This document shows, piece by piece, positions 1 to 8,379 of a DNA stretch of 64,000 bases. Within the stretch, counting starts at the first letter, position 1. Every line of letters starts with the position of its first letter. Below the pieces are notes generated by a model that had not been told where the DNA came from, searched no databases, and saw only the letters and a list, made by a program, of their open reading frames with translations. A program made the position numbers and the translations under genes. Origin of the DNA: Paenibacillus foliorum (GTDB lineage: Bacteria; Bacillota; Bacilli; Paenibacillales; NBRC-103111); contig NZ_WHOD01000105.1 in NCBI RefSeq assembly GCF_013141765.1, positions 100,080 to 164,079 of the forward strand. The letters are read 5' to 3'.

Positions 1-1215
1 TTCAAAAATATGAGGCAGCTCGGAGTCAGGTATACCAATACCCGTATCGCGAATCGTCACGACAAGGTCTTGTTCAACCGAAATCTCGATCTGAATCGTC
101 CCACCCGTGCGCGAAAACTTAATACTGTTTGTGATGAGATTAAGCCATACTTGATATAAAAGCTGGGGGTCGGCAGAGATTACGATTTCCGGCAATTCAA
201 TCTCCAGCAATAGCTGCTTCTCTGTCCATTGCCACTCCGTTAAAATCAAAATTTGCCTGATTTGTTCATCCAAACGAATAGCCGTCCTTTTCAAGACACT
301 CGCTTCTTTGTCTAACGCAGCCAGTGTCAAAAGCTGTTTGCTTAATGACGACAAACGCCTGCTTTCGCTCTCAATGATATGAAGGTACCTTTCCTCTTCC
401 TCCGAGGTCACTTCTTTATTCAGAATGGCTTGAGTGAAGCCTTGAATCGATGTTAAGGGGGATTGAATTTCATGTGATACATTAGCAACAAACTCCTGCC
501 TCATATCATCTAGCTGCTTGAGCGACAATGCCATAGTAGAAAAATGTCTCGCCAAATTTCCAATTTCGTCTTGACGCGATAAATCCATAGCGATGTTATA
601 ATCCCCGCCAACAATTTTATTCGTGGCTTCCGTTAGCTTTTCCACAGGCTTCACGATGTATCGTGTGAAAATAACAATTAATACCAAGCTGCATACAAAA
701 GTATACCCTAATATAACAGCAAGCAATCTCCGTACTTCGCCGATCTGTTGTTCCAAATTGGGGCGTACAAACAATGCATAGGCTTCCCCTTTCACTCTTA
801 ATGGAAGTCCTATACTGTTTTGAATGCTGTTTTCAAAAAAACTAGTAACCAGCCTCAGCCGATGTTCTTCCCATATACCATGATAGGTTTCTCCCTCAAG
901 CACTCGGCGAATAGACTCAGGATCAATTTGTTTATGCTTAAAAGGGCCGCCGTAAAAAGTACCTTCCAGCTGATCGTTAACCAGATAGATCTGAAAGCCC
1001 ATATTAGCTATGTGCGACATGTACTCATTCATATCCAATTCTGGCGTTTGTTCGTATAAAGCTCTGATTTCTCTAGCGATATTCATTACCTTTTGTTCGT
1101 TATTCCCGTCCGATCTACCCAAATAATATAGATTTGACACCAGCAATGCAAAAACACTACTCACCATCGCGATCAAAACAAAAGTGATCACAATCCGAAA
1201 ATAGAGTGTCTTCAT
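1..1215 (-). CDS. hssS: HssS-like sensor histidine kinase (partial, C-terminus cut by window edge)
   Basis: Membrane histidine kinase, read from ATG at 1215 and still open at base 1 (405 codons visible). Membrane segments lie at about residues 7-27 and 164-184 and flank an extracytoplasmic sensor of about 135 residues. A HAMP linker follows, then an H box (NVSHEIQSPLTSI, phospho-acceptor His248), an N box (LITNSIKFS) and a G1 box (DTGIGIP) near residue 388. The start overlaps the hssR stop as ATGA, so the two are cotranslated. The H-box wording, the partner regulator and the DNA boxes upstream all suggest the haem-stress kinase HssS. Haem as the signal is inferred, not seen. Confidence 0.75.
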   Translation of the reverse strand, partial: MKTLYFRIVITFVLIAMVSSVFALLVSNLYYLGRSDGNNEQKVMNIAREIRALYEQTPELDMNEYMSHIANMGFQIYLVNDQLEGTFYGGPFKHKQIDPESIRRVLEGETYHGIWEEHRLRLVTSFFENSIQNSIGLPLRVKGEAYALFVRPNLEQQIGEVRRLLAVILGYTFVCSLVLIVIFTRYIVKPVEKLTEATNKIVGGDYNIAMDLSRQDEIGNLARHFSTMALSLKQLDDMRQEFVANVSHEIQSPLTSIQGFTQAILNKEVTSEEEERYLHIIESESRRLSSLSKQLLTLAALDKEASVLKRTAIRLDEQIRQILILTEWQWTEKQLLLEIELPEIVISADPQLLYQVWLNLITNSIKFSRTGGTIQIEISVEQDLVVTIRDTGIGIPDSELPHIFE

Positions 1216-1892
1216 TCTCCACGCACCTCAAACTTATAGCCTAAGCCGCGCACCGTTGTGATAACAAAGTCGTCCGTTTTTTCATAGAAACGTTCCCGCA
1301 ATCTTTTAATATGTACGTCAATAGTCCGGCTGTCTCCTTCATAATCGGTTCCCCAAATAAGCTGTAGAAGCTGCTCCCGTGTAAAAATACGTCCTGGGTT
1401 ACTCGCCAGTTGCGCCAGTAGTTCAAACTCCTTTAAAGGCAGAACGATGGCATCATTACCGATTTTCACATCATAGCTTTTTCGGTCTATGGTCGTGTTA
1501 TTAAGCTTAATCAATTCGGAGGAAACCATCTGATATCGGCGTAACAAGGCTTTGATCCGAAACATTAGCTCCTTTGGCTCGAACGGTTTTACCATATAAT
1601 CATCTGTGCCCGATAAAAAACCTTTCTCTTTATCCTCTAGCTCTCCTTTAGCCGTCAGCATAATGACAGGGATATCAAAGTGCTTGCGTATTTCCTCGCA
1701 CACCTCCCAGCCATTCCTCATAGGCATCATAACATCCACTACCGCTAAATGAACTTGCTCATTCTCCAAGATGAGAGAAGCTTGTTCTCCGTCTTCTGCC
1801 TCCAGTACGATGTAGCCTTCCTTCTTGAATATGTGACGCAGCAGCTCCCTAATGTGGGGATCATCATCTGCCACTAAAATACGGATTCTCAA
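1212..1892 (-). CDS. hssR: HssR-like OmpR-family response regulator
   Basis: Response regulator of 226 aa. The receiver has acidic residues D9-D11 and phospho-acceptor D53 (VVDVMMP), a switch Thr near 80 and Lys near 103. A C-terminal winged helix follows (TREQLLQLIWG, then DVHIKRLRERF). The stretches SGTDDYMVKPFEPKEL, FRIKALLRRY and YEGDSRTIDVHIKRLR resemble Staphylococcus/Bacillus HssR as I remember it. The start is TTG at 1892, behind GGAGAAGG; no better start is nearby. It is first in an operon with the kinase, and an HssR-type box lies just upstream, so autoregulation is likely. In the known systems HssR activates the haem exporter hrtAB; no hrtAB lies in this window. Confidence 0.75.
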   Translation of the reverse strand: MRIRILVADDDPHIRELLRHIFKKEGYIVLEAEDGEQASLILENEQVHLAVVDVMMPMRNGWEVCEEIRKHFDIPVIMLTAKGELEDKEKGFLSGTDDYMVKPFEPKELMFRIKALLRRYQMVSSELIKLNNTTIDRKSYDVKIGNDAIVLPLKEFELLAQLASNPGRIFTREQLLQLIWGTDYEGDSRTIDVHIKRLRERFYEKTDDFVITTVRGLGYKFEVRGE

Positions 1893-1939
1893 GTTCTACA
1901 CCTTCTCCAGTTGAATTCGCAACTTTAGCTTAAAAGAGA

Positions 1940-1959
1940 ATTATGAACTGGATATGAAT
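1940..1959 (-). promoter_or_regulatory. HssR-type direct repeat upstream of hssR
   Basis: Read on the minus strand, the sequence is ATTCATATC-CA-GTTCATAAT. It is a direct repeat of 9-mers separated by 2 nt and matches the published S. aureus HssR box form GTTCATATT-N2-GTTCATATT with a few differences. It lies about 48-67 nt upstream of the TTG start of hssR, in the position of an activator site for autoregulation. Confidence 0.6.
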
Positions 1960-2030
1960 GGAACATTACAGTCGAGGCTCGATGCAGTAACCATTCAATA
2001 GAAAGCTCTCTGAGACAGTTGTAATCTTCC

Positions 2031-2063
2031 GTTCATCAGCCGTTCATATTACTAGCCTAAAAT
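2031..2063 (+). promoter_or_regulatory. HssR-type direct repeat and -10 of the divergent membrane gene
   Basis: GTTCATCAG-CC-GTTCATATT occupies 2031-2050. The second half-site is an exact match to the S. aureus HssR half-site, and the 2-nt spacer also matches. A possible -10 (TAAAAT) lies at 2058-2063, seven bases further on, so the repeat takes the place of the -35 region. That is typical for an OmpR-family activator. The gene it would control starts at 2118. Confidence 0.65.
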
Positions 2064-2117
2064 TCAATGTGTGAGACGAAGAATACAAATAAAAAGATAA
2101 AGGACGGGGGATTATAC

Positions 2118-2561
2118 ATGTTTGGTACTCTGTTATTTTTACACCTAACAGGTCTAATTATTTGGCTAGGCGCATTATTTGCCATTGTAGTCATGCTATT
2201 TATGTTAAGAAAGCAGTTAGGGTCTCAGGAACCCAATAAAATGGCAAAACGAATTATCCGCAGCTTCAGTATGTTCGCTCATCCGAGTGCTGTCATTGTT
2301 TTAATTAGCGGTGTCATTATGATTATTCAGATGGGGATGGGCAGCGGTAAGCCAATATGGCTGAATGTAATGGAAAAAGGGGGCGGAACCATCATACTGC
2401 TTGCTCTTATTCTGACTGGCATTTTAGGCAGTAAAATCAAAAAACGGCTGAGTACCGCCGAGCAGCCGCAGCAAGTTAAATTATCGGGCTATTTGGTAAG
2501 CTTGAGTTCTATGATCGTTCTGGCACTTTCTGTTGTACTTATTGTTAGTTTAAAAATTTAA
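2118..2561 (+). CDS. Four-helix integral membrane protein, CopD/HemJ-like, probable HssR target
   Basis: Protein of 147 aa with four predicted membrane helices and short loops. The start is ATG at 2118 behind AAAGGACGGGGG; an upstream in-frame ATG at 2067 lacks such a site. Helix 1 contains His10 in LLFLHLTGLIIWLGALF, and helix 2 starts FAHPSAVIVLISG. A His plus Trp-x-Gly pattern in helix 1 and His-Pro before helix 2 also occurs in CopD-like and HemJ-like four-helix haem or copper membrane proteins. The match is by pattern only. The gene stands alone between an HssR-type box and a terminator, so a role in haem stress is inferred from context. The exact family is uncertain. Confidence 0.6.
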   Translation: MFGTLLFLHLTGLIIWLGALFAIVVMLFMLRKQLGSQEPNKMAKRIIRSFSMFAHPSAVIVLISGVIMIIQMGMGSGKPIWLNVMEKGGGTIILLALILTGILGSKIKKRLSTAEQPQQVKLSGYLVSLSSMIVLALSVVLIVSLKI

Positions 2562-2587
2562 TTTTATGCTGCATGGCCTGAGCCTAG

Positions 2588-2626
2588 AAACAGACCGAGG
2601 AATTTGTATTCCGTGGTCTGTTTTAA
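2588..2626. terminator. Rho-independent terminator between convergent genes
   Basis: AAACAGACC (2588-2596) pairs with GGTCTGTTT (2615-2623), with a further GGAA/TTCC pair inside. T residues follow on the plus side and A residues precede, so it can serve both the membrane gene and the convergent methyltransferase gene. Confidence 0.7.
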
Positions 2627-2633
2627 TACCCAT

Positions 2634-3380
2634 TTAACTAGAAGGATTTTCTTTCACAGCCGATATAATCAAGAACATAGGTCTTCGTTTTTCATCTTTC
2701 ATTACTTCATTATTTTTCAACATTTCATCGGATGGCATGGGTTCCTTAATGGCTTTTAATGCAAACCCCGCGCCAATTAAGTCATTAATATAAGTTGAGA
2801 TTGTACGATGGTATTTAATTACATTTTCCGTTAAAAATGTTGTTTCGCGCACTCCCTCAGATTGATAGTTATCTACAGGCCAATGCAGACGGTTTCCTTG
2901 ATCATCAAGATACCAATCTTGTTCATTTCGAGAGGTAAATATAGGATGTTCAACTGAAAAAACGAAAGCACCTCCTGGCTTTAGACAATCATGCACCTTT
3001 TTGCAAATGACCTCAAATGATTCGATATAGTGGAAAGCCAATGAACTAATAACTACATCAAATTGTGATTTTGAGAATTCAATATCTTCAATCGGAAGCT
3101 TTAGATAAGAAATTGCAGGATCATCTGTCTGTTCCCGGGCCCTTTGAAGCATGTTTTCAGAAATATCAACACCTATCACTGAACTTGCATGTTGCTCTCG
3201 AGCAAACCGACAATGCCAACCGAATCCGCATCCTAAATCAAGCACACTTTTATCTTTTAAATTTGGTATTAATTTTTTGAAAACATGCCATTCTCCCGCA
3301 CCTTCAAGCCCTTTGATTGAACGCGGCATTTCTTTATAGGCAGAAAAAAATTTGGAATCATCATATTTATTTTGTTTCAC
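2634..3380 (-). CDS. Class I SAM-dependent methyltransferase
   Basis: Protein of 248 aa with a Methyltransf_11-type fold. The SAM-binding motif I is VLDLGCGFGWHC near residue 50, then an acidic motif II (VIGVDIS) and motif IV (FDVVISSLAFHYI). I use GTG at 3380, behind TTAGGAGAG, giving VKQNKYDDSKFF; this is how many Bacillales homologues begin. A longer ATG reading from 3446 has no such site. The substrate is unknown; the fold is shared by small-molecule and cofactor methyltransferases. It ends against the terminator shared with the convergent membrane gene. Confidence 0.8.
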   Translation of the reverse strand: MKQNKYDDSKFFSAYKEMPRSIKGLEGAGEWHVFKKLIPNLKDKSVLDLGCGFGWHCRFAREQHASSVIGVDISENMLQRAREQTDDPAISYLKLPIEDIEFSKSQFDVVISSLAFHYIESFEVICKKVHDCLKPGGAFVFSVEHPIFTSRNEQDWYLDDQGNRLHWPVDNYQSEGVRETTFLTENVIKYHRTISTYINDLIGAGFALKAIKEPMPSDEMLKNNEVMKDEKRRPMFLIISAVKENPSS

Positions 3381-3500
3381 CTGATACTCTCCTAATTCTA
3401 GAATGCTCACTCTATAGGAGTACCATTGAAACGCCTTGAATGTCAAGTTTTAGGGTAAAAAGCTGGATCTTAATGTTGAATCCTTACAATCCCGCTTACG

Positions 3501-3728
3501 CTATTTCATTTGAATGGAGGTAAAATTGAACATTTTCGCTATTCCCTTCGCACAAGACATTGCTTCTTTCTGCGTATTCCAGACATCTAACAATCCTGAC
3601 GTAGGTTTACCATCCGTATTTTCTCCACTGATTTTTACGCAATATTGATTAACACAATCTTTGTAAATAGTAATGTCACTTACTGATCTAAGCTTAGCAA
3701 TTGTTACGCTGCTAGGTGTCATTCTCAT
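3501..3728 (-). CDS. Small hypothetical protein
   Basis: A 75-aa ORF starting at ATG 3728 behind GAGAGGATT at good spacing. The product has alternating strand/helix propensity (ITIYKDCVNQYCVKISG, then a helix with EAMSCAKGIAKMF), no signal peptide and no membrane segment. The layout of strands followed by a helix resembles small DUF2188-like domains, but I cannot assign a family. It lies alone between the methyltransferase gene and the terminator of the next operon. Confidence 0.5.
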   Translation of the reverse strand: MRMTPSSVTIAKLRSVSDITIYKDCVNQYCVKISGENTDGKPTSGLLDVWNTQKEAMSCAKGIAKMFNFTSIQMK

Positions 3729-3822
3729 CGCTCAATCCTCTCGAAAAATAATACTTATGCTCATCATATAATTCAACAACAGTGGAATACACTGCGCTAA
3801 AAGAGAACTTCATTCCAACAAA

Positions 3823-3871
3823 CAAAAAAATCCCACCGCGATTGATCGAACTGCGACCAAACACGATGGGA
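3823..3871 (-). terminator. Terminator of the ugpCAEB-like operon
   Basis: Read on the minus strand, TCCCATCG pairs imperfectly with CGGTGGGA across a loop with a smaller stem, and TTTTTTTG follows directly. It lies 39 nt after the stop of the binding-protein gene. Confidence 0.65.
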
Positions 3872-3909
3872 ATCACTATAATCTTGTAAATGCGCCATCC
3901 CTTTCAGGA

Positions 3910-5262
3910 TTACTTTTTATTCAATAGAGCTTTCGCAATTATGGCGTTACCCGCTTGCTCCGCATCGGATAAACCCTGCTCTACTGATTTTTTGCCATAT
4001 AGGATAGCTTCCATTTCTTTCGACACAACGGGTTCAAGTGCGGTAGAACTAGGTATACGAATCAAGAATCGGTCGGCAGTTAATAGCTTTTCGGCAATGC
4101 CTTGGACAGGATTCGCTTTTAAAAAGGCTTTGTAACTATCCAGTTGAGACACACTGGCGCGAACAGGTAAATATCCCGTTTTTTGCGCCCAATATGCACT
4201 GTTTTCGGTATTGATTAGAAATTTAATGTAATTCCACGCGCCCAGCTTCTGTTCCTCTGTTAGATTACCGAATACGGTCACATTCGTCCCTTGAATATAA
4301 GCAACTGACTTTTTCCCTTTGGGAGGAACAGCAGCGAACCAGTCGAACTTGCCTCCAACCGCTTTATTAACAAAAGAAAGCCCTGCCGACGAACCTACAT
4401 ACATCGCGATATCTCCACGCCCGAACGGCTCAGACAAGAAGCCATCTTCTCCTGCTAGTCGAGCTGCACCGCTTTGCAGCATATCACGTATGAATGAAAT
4501 CCCCGCTCTTCCTTCAGGTGAATTGAAGACTAATCTTTGATTTGTTTCATCGTAGAACTCACCGCCCGCTTGCACTACATAATTATACGATTCTAGTACA
4601 ATGCCGTTCTCAAAGCCAGATCCGTAAATTTTCCCTTTGCCATCAGACTTTGTCCTCGTTAACTTGCTTGCCGCTACCTGCCATTCATCCCATGTCTGCG
4701 GTACTTTTACGTTGTTTTGTTCCAGCATCGTCTTATTGTAAAATAAAATGGGCGCGCTCTTATTGAATGGAAGACTATAATAATGACCATCCCACTTATT
4801 TTCTTCCCGGAGAAGAGGGTAAATATCGTTAAGCTCGGCTTCAGACATCCCGTGTTTCGGATCATTAATGTAAGGAGTCAAATCCGTCAGGAGACCTTCT
4901 CGGACAAATGATGTATTCCAATCCCCATAGGTTTGTGCTAAAGCTGGAGAACGATTGGCTTTGGCTGCGGCGATTAACTTCTGTTGCAAATCTGTATAGC
5001 TGCCTTGATACACCAGTTTAACTTTGACATTGGGTGATTGAGCCTCAAAGTCCGTCGTTATTTTCTGCAATGCTTGCGCCAATTCACCAGTCATAGCGTG
5101 CCAGAACTCAACCTCTACGGGTTTATCGATGGATGACGGGATTTTCGAGTCGTTATCGATAGAAGCTGATGACTCCGTTAAATTTTTGGGAATCGAGCTC
5201 CCACAGGCAGTCAAACTAAACGCAAGCATACTTATTCCTAAACGCTGAATCCATTTTTTCAT
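3910..5262 (-). CDS. ugpB: UgpB-like ABC transporter substrate-binding lipoprotein
   Basis: Family 1 extracellular solute-binding protein of 450 aa. The signal peptide ends in lipobox SLTAC, with lipid-anchored Cys20. The mature start VEVEFWHAMTGELAQAL is close to the UgpB pattern (FWHSM-x-GEL), which points to sn-glycerol-3-phosphate or glycerophosphodiesters; binding of another sugar cannot be excluded. The ATG start has GGAGGGG upstream. It is the last gene of a four-gene operon (ATPase, permease, permease, binding protein) and is followed by a terminator. Confidence 0.7.
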   Translation of the reverse strand: MKKWIQRLGISMLAFSLTACGSSIPKNLTESSASIDNDSKIPSSIDKPVEVEFWHAMTGELAQALQKITTDFEAQSPNVKVKLVYQGSYTDLQQKLIAAAKANRSPALAQTYGDWNTSFVREGLLTDLTPYINDPKHGMSEAELNDIYPLLREENKWDGHYYSLPFNKSAPILFYNKTMLEQNNVKVPQTWDEWQVAASKLTRTKSDGKGKIYGSGFENGIVLESYNYVVQAGGEFYDETNQRLVFNSPEGRAGISFIRDMLQSGAARLAGEDGFLSEPFGRGDIAMYVGSSAGLSFVNKAVGGKFDWFAAVPPKGKKSVAYIQGTNVTVFGNLTEEQKLGAWNYIKFLINTENSAYWAQKTGYLPVRASVSQLDSYKAFLKANPVQGIAEKLLTADRFLIRIPSSTALEPVVSKEMEAILYGKKSVEQGLSDAEQAGNAIIAKALLNKK

Positions 5263-5299
5263 AATTTCCCCTCCAAAATCAGTTCACATTCAGGGGCTC

Positions 5300-6124
5300 T
5301 TATCCCTTTAATCCTCCCTGTGAAACACCTTCGATTATATATTTTCGTAAAAAAACATAGCATAGCAGCATAGGAAATACGACGAAAGTGGAGGCAGCCA
5401 TCAGTCGTTCGTAATTGACTCCAATCTCGGTCATAAGAGACACCAGGCCTACTTGAAGGGTGCGCATTTCTACCGAATTCGTGACAAGCAGCGGCCATAA
5501 ATAAGCATTCCAGTTACCTATCGCTTTCATAAGTATCATGGTTGCAATCACAGGTTTAATAAGCGGTACCATAACCCGACGCAAATAGCCAAAAGGACTA
5601 TACCCATCCACTCTCGCCGCGTAGTAATAATGTGCAGGAATGCTTTCAAAATGCTGTCGCAGCAAGTAGATGGAAAAAACACTTATCGATAAGGGAACAA
5701 TCATCGCTTCGTATCGATCTATCCATCCTAGCTTTGTGATTGTAACAAAATTGGGAATAAGCAGCATTTCAGATGGAACCATCATTGCGCTCAGCAGCAG
5801 CGTGAACAATACGTCTCGGCCATAAAAGGACAGCCTTGCAAAAGCAAATGCAGCCAATATGGAAATAATCACACTTCCTAATGTACTGAATGAGGTAACC
5901 ATGATGCTATTCCACAAATAACGGGAAAACGGGGCCGCTCCCCACATGTCAGCGTAATTTTGCCACATCAATCGAGATGGAATCCACTTGGGTGGGAGCA
6001 GCATGACTTCGGAGCTTGGTTTGAGAGAAGTCATAATCATCCAAACAAACGGCAAGAGCATGAAGATGCCCCCAGTACCAAGCAGTAAATAAATGATTAG
6101 CTTCGTTAAATCCCCTCTCATCAC
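5300..6124 (-). CDS. ugpE: UgpE/MalG-like ABC sugar permease
   Basis: Inner-membrane permease of 274 aa with six predicted helices. Helix 1 is LLLGTGGIFMLLPFVWMIMTSLK. The EAA loop that docks on the ATPase reads YYYAARVDGYSPFGYLRRVMVPLIKP near residues 165-190. Its length is usual for the CUT1 second permease. It lies 37 nt before the binding-protein gene and 14 nt after the first permease gene. The substrate follows from the UgpB-like partner. Confidence 0.75.
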   Translation of the reverse strand: MMRGDLTKLIIYLLLGTGGIFMLLPFVWMIMTSLKPSSEVMLLPPKWIPSRLMWQNYADMWGAAPFSRYLWNSIMVTSFSTLGSVIISILAAFAFARLSFYGRDVLFTLLLSAMMVPSEMLLIPNFVTITKLGWIDRYEAMIVPLSISVFSIYLLRQHFESIPAHYYYAARVDGYSPFGYLRRVMVPLIKPVIATMILMKAIGNWNAYLWPLLVTNSVEMRTLQVGLVSLMTEIGVNYERLMAASTFVVFPMLLCYVFLRKYIIEGVSQGGLKG

Positions 6125-6138
6125 AGCGGAGTTCCTTC

Positions 6139-7068
6139 CTATATATGTACCTTTTTTCTTCCTATCGAAAGTTGAATAAGCGTAAAAACAAATATGATCA
6201 AAAAAAGCACATAGGAAGCAGCCGAGGCAATCCCAAACTCACTTTCGTTGTAAAATTTTCGGAAAATATAATACACTACGGTCATAGCCTGACTCATTGG
6301 ACCGGGGCTTTTGCCAAATAAAACAAAAACTTCTTCGAACGCTTTAAAGGAGTGAATCATGGATACAACTGAAATGTATCCCAACGTAGGAGCAAGCAGC
6401 GGAAGCGTGATATATCTAAATCGCCTCCACTTGGGCGCTCCGTCCATTCTTGCGGCTAGCTGAAGCTGTGGATTCAATTGCTGCAATCCCGCCAAAAAAA
6501 GAATGACATTGTAGCCTAGCCCTTTCCATACGCTGAACAAAATGAGTGAAGGCATAGCCCATTCCGGTTTGGTCAGCCACTCAATAGGAGCAACTCCAAC
6601 CCAGCCCAGCATCGAATTGAGCAGACCGTATTCCGAGTGTAAAATCCAACGCCACACTAAGGAAACGGCGACAACCGATGTGATCAAGGGTAAAAAATAT
6701 AACGTTTGAAACCATGCTTGGAATCGAATGCGGCTATTCAACATCATCGCTATACTAAGCGATAGCAGGATCGACAACGGTACTACGCCTACAACATAGA
6801 TCAACGTATTTTTCAAAGCAAGCCAAAACTCCGGATCGTTCAATACAAATATATAATTATCGAGACCTCGCTCATACACGATGCTTTTATAATAATTGTA
6901 CTTGGTGTGCAGGCTCATATCGAAAGATAATAAAATCGGATACAAAAAAAAGACAGTGATACCAACTACTGCGGGAAGCAGATACATCCATGCACGCCAT
7001 GTGCTATTCCATGATGGCTTATCATTCATAGGCCAACACCACAACAAGATCCCATAATATGGATTCAT
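6139..7068 (-). CDS. ugpA: UgpA/MalF-like ABC sugar permease
   Basis: Permease of 309 aa from the ATG that directly abuts the ATPase stop. A second ATG at 7029 (MNDKPSWNS) gives 296 aa, nearer the family norm; neither start has a good ribosome site, so translational coupling is likely. Six helices are predicted, beginning WMYLLPAVVGITVFFLYPIL. The EAA loop is LAARMDGAPKWRRFRYITLPLLAP near residues 205-228. It pairs with the neighbouring UgpE-like permease in a CUT1 importer. Confidence 0.75.
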   Translation of the reverse strand: MNPYYGILLWCWPMNDKPSWNSTWRAWMYLLPAVVGITVFFLYPILLSFDMSLHTKYNYYKSIVYERGLDNYIFVLNDPEFWLALKNTLIYVVGVVPLSILLSLSIAMMLNSRIRFQAWFQTLYFLPLITSVVAVSLVWRWILHSEYGLLNSMLGWVGVAPIEWLTKPEWAMPSLILFSVWKGLGYNVILFLAGLQQLNPQLQLAARMDGAPKWRRFRYITLPLLAPTLGYISVVSMIHSFKAFEEVFVLFGKSPGPMSQAMTVVYYIFRKFYNESEFGIASAASYVLFLIIFVFTLIQLSIGRKKVHI

Positions 7069-8157
7069 TCATGTTACTGCACCCATGCGCTCACCTGTAT
7101 GCAGATCAAACCAATGAACATGTTTGGGTTGAACCTCCAACGAAACTCGCTGTCCCGATTGAACGGATGATTCCGCCGGAACGAAGGCCCGGACAATGGA
7201 ATCTGCAAACCGGACTTTGACTAGCGTATCGCGCCCCATCGTTTCAACCGAAATGACAACCCCGCTCCAAACATCCTCCTTTGGTGCTCCAAGCAGCCAG
7301 TTCTCGGCGCGAACTCCCATCCAGAATGCTCCTGTTCGGAATGGAAGCGGTGACCACCCGTTTGGCAAGAGAGGGATATCCGATACATTGGGAAAGTTCA
7401 ACTGTAAGGCAACGGCATCCCACTCAACTAACATCAGATTTATTGGCGGAGACCCGATAAACTCTGCTACAAATCGATGTTGAGGATATTTGTACAGATG
7501 TTGCGGCGCGCAATACTGCTGAAGCTGTCCATCCTTCAATAACAGAACGCGATCCGATACGCTCATCGCCTCTTCTTGATCGTGTGTTACAAGTACCGTC
7601 GTAATTCTCAGCTCTTGCTGAATAAGGCGAATTTCTTCGCGCAGCTCGATACGCAGCCTCGCATCCAGATTGGACAACGGCTCGTCCAACAACAGCAGCT
7701 TAGGCCGCTTAACAAGTGCCCTTGCAATCGCTACTCTTTGCTGCTGTCCACCGGAGAGGAGCCCCGGCTTTCGGTCTAACAAATGATCGATATGCAGCAG
7801 CTCCGATATTTCTTGTACTTGTTGCAATCTATCTTTCTTGGATAATTGTTGCATTTTAAGTGGGAAGCTTATATTTTCAAGAACCGTCATATGCGGATAG
7901 AGTGAGTAGTTTTGAAATACCATTCCTATCTCACGCTTTTCTGGCTCAGTCTGGTTCATGTTGCGTCCGTCAAACCACACAGCTCCCTCCGTTGGCTTAT
8001 ACAAACCTGCCAGCAAAAACAAGGTTGTGCTTTTTCCACATCCACTCGGACCGAGCAAAGTGACAAGTTCTCCATTAGGGATCGTTGCTGTGAGACGATT
8101 GACGGCAAGTTCGTTACCTAATCTCATCGATGCTTGTTCCAGTCGAACTTCCAACAA
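7069..8157 (-). CDS. ugpC: UgpC/MsmX-like ABC importer ATPase
   Basis: ATPase of 362 aa. Walker A is GPSGCGKST (37-45), the Q loop VFQNYSLYPHMT follows, then signature LSGGQQQRVAIARAL, Walker B LLLLDEPLSNLDA and the switch His in VLVTHDQEEAM. A C-terminal TOBE/OB regulatory domain (about 235-362) is usual for CUT1 ATPases. It is the first gene of the operon, with a dedicated promoter upstream. SD: CGAAGGAGGGA ahead of the start. Confidence 0.8.
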   Translation of the reverse strand: MLEVRLEQASMRLGNELAVNRLTATIPNGELVTLLGPSGCGKSTTLFLLAGLYKPTEGAVWFDGRNMNQTEPEKREIGMVFQNYSLYPHMTVLENISFPLKMQQLSKKDRLQQVQEISELLHIDHLLDRKPGLLSGGQQQRVAIARALVKRPKLLLLDEPLSNLDARLRIELREEIRLIQQELRITTVLVTHDQEEAMSVSDRVLLLKDGQLQQYCAPQHLYKYPQHRFVAEFIGSPPINLMLVEWDAVALQLNFPNVSDIPLLPNGWSPLPFRTGAFWMGVRAENWLLGAPKEDVWSGVVISVETMGRDTLVKVRFADSIVRAFVPAESSVQSGQRVSLEVQPKHVHWFDLHTGERMGAVT

Positions 8158-8193
8158 AAGTCCCTCCTTCGGATGTGTCGATTACTGTAGAAC

Positions 8194-8223
8194 ATTATAC
8201 ATTTCGATGTGAGTTATTACCAA
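8194..8223 (-). promoter_or_regulatory. Sigma-A-type promoter of the ugpCAEB-like operon
   Basis: On the minus strand, -35 TTGGTA (8223-8218) and -10 TATAAT (8199-8194) are separated by 18 nt. They lie about 37 nt upstream of the ATPase start. I see no clear Pho box beside it. Confidence 0.55.
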
Positions 8224-8272
8224 GCTATTTTTGAGAATCTCATGCATTACTTAAATCACAAAAATAAATACA

Positions 8273-8314
8273 CAAAAAAACATGATAATTCCCCTATGAG
8301 AAGAAATTATCATG
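8273..8314 (-). terminator. Terminator of the ribose-type ABC operon
   Basis: A perfect 10-bp stem CATGATAATT/AATTATCATG (8281-8290 and 8305-8314) with a 14-nt loop is followed, on the minus strand, by TTTTTTTG. It closes the operon that runs from 11300 to 8380. Confidence 0.75.
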
Positions 8315-8379
8315 CTATTTATAGATCACTTCAGCGCTTTCAGGTTGCCCCAAAACCTAAAGTCCTTCTTTTAATTAGG

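Noticed and set aside
820..1059. 79-aa plus-strand frame
   Set aside because: It lies inside the histidine kinase gene on the other strand, without ribosome site or recognisable protein features.
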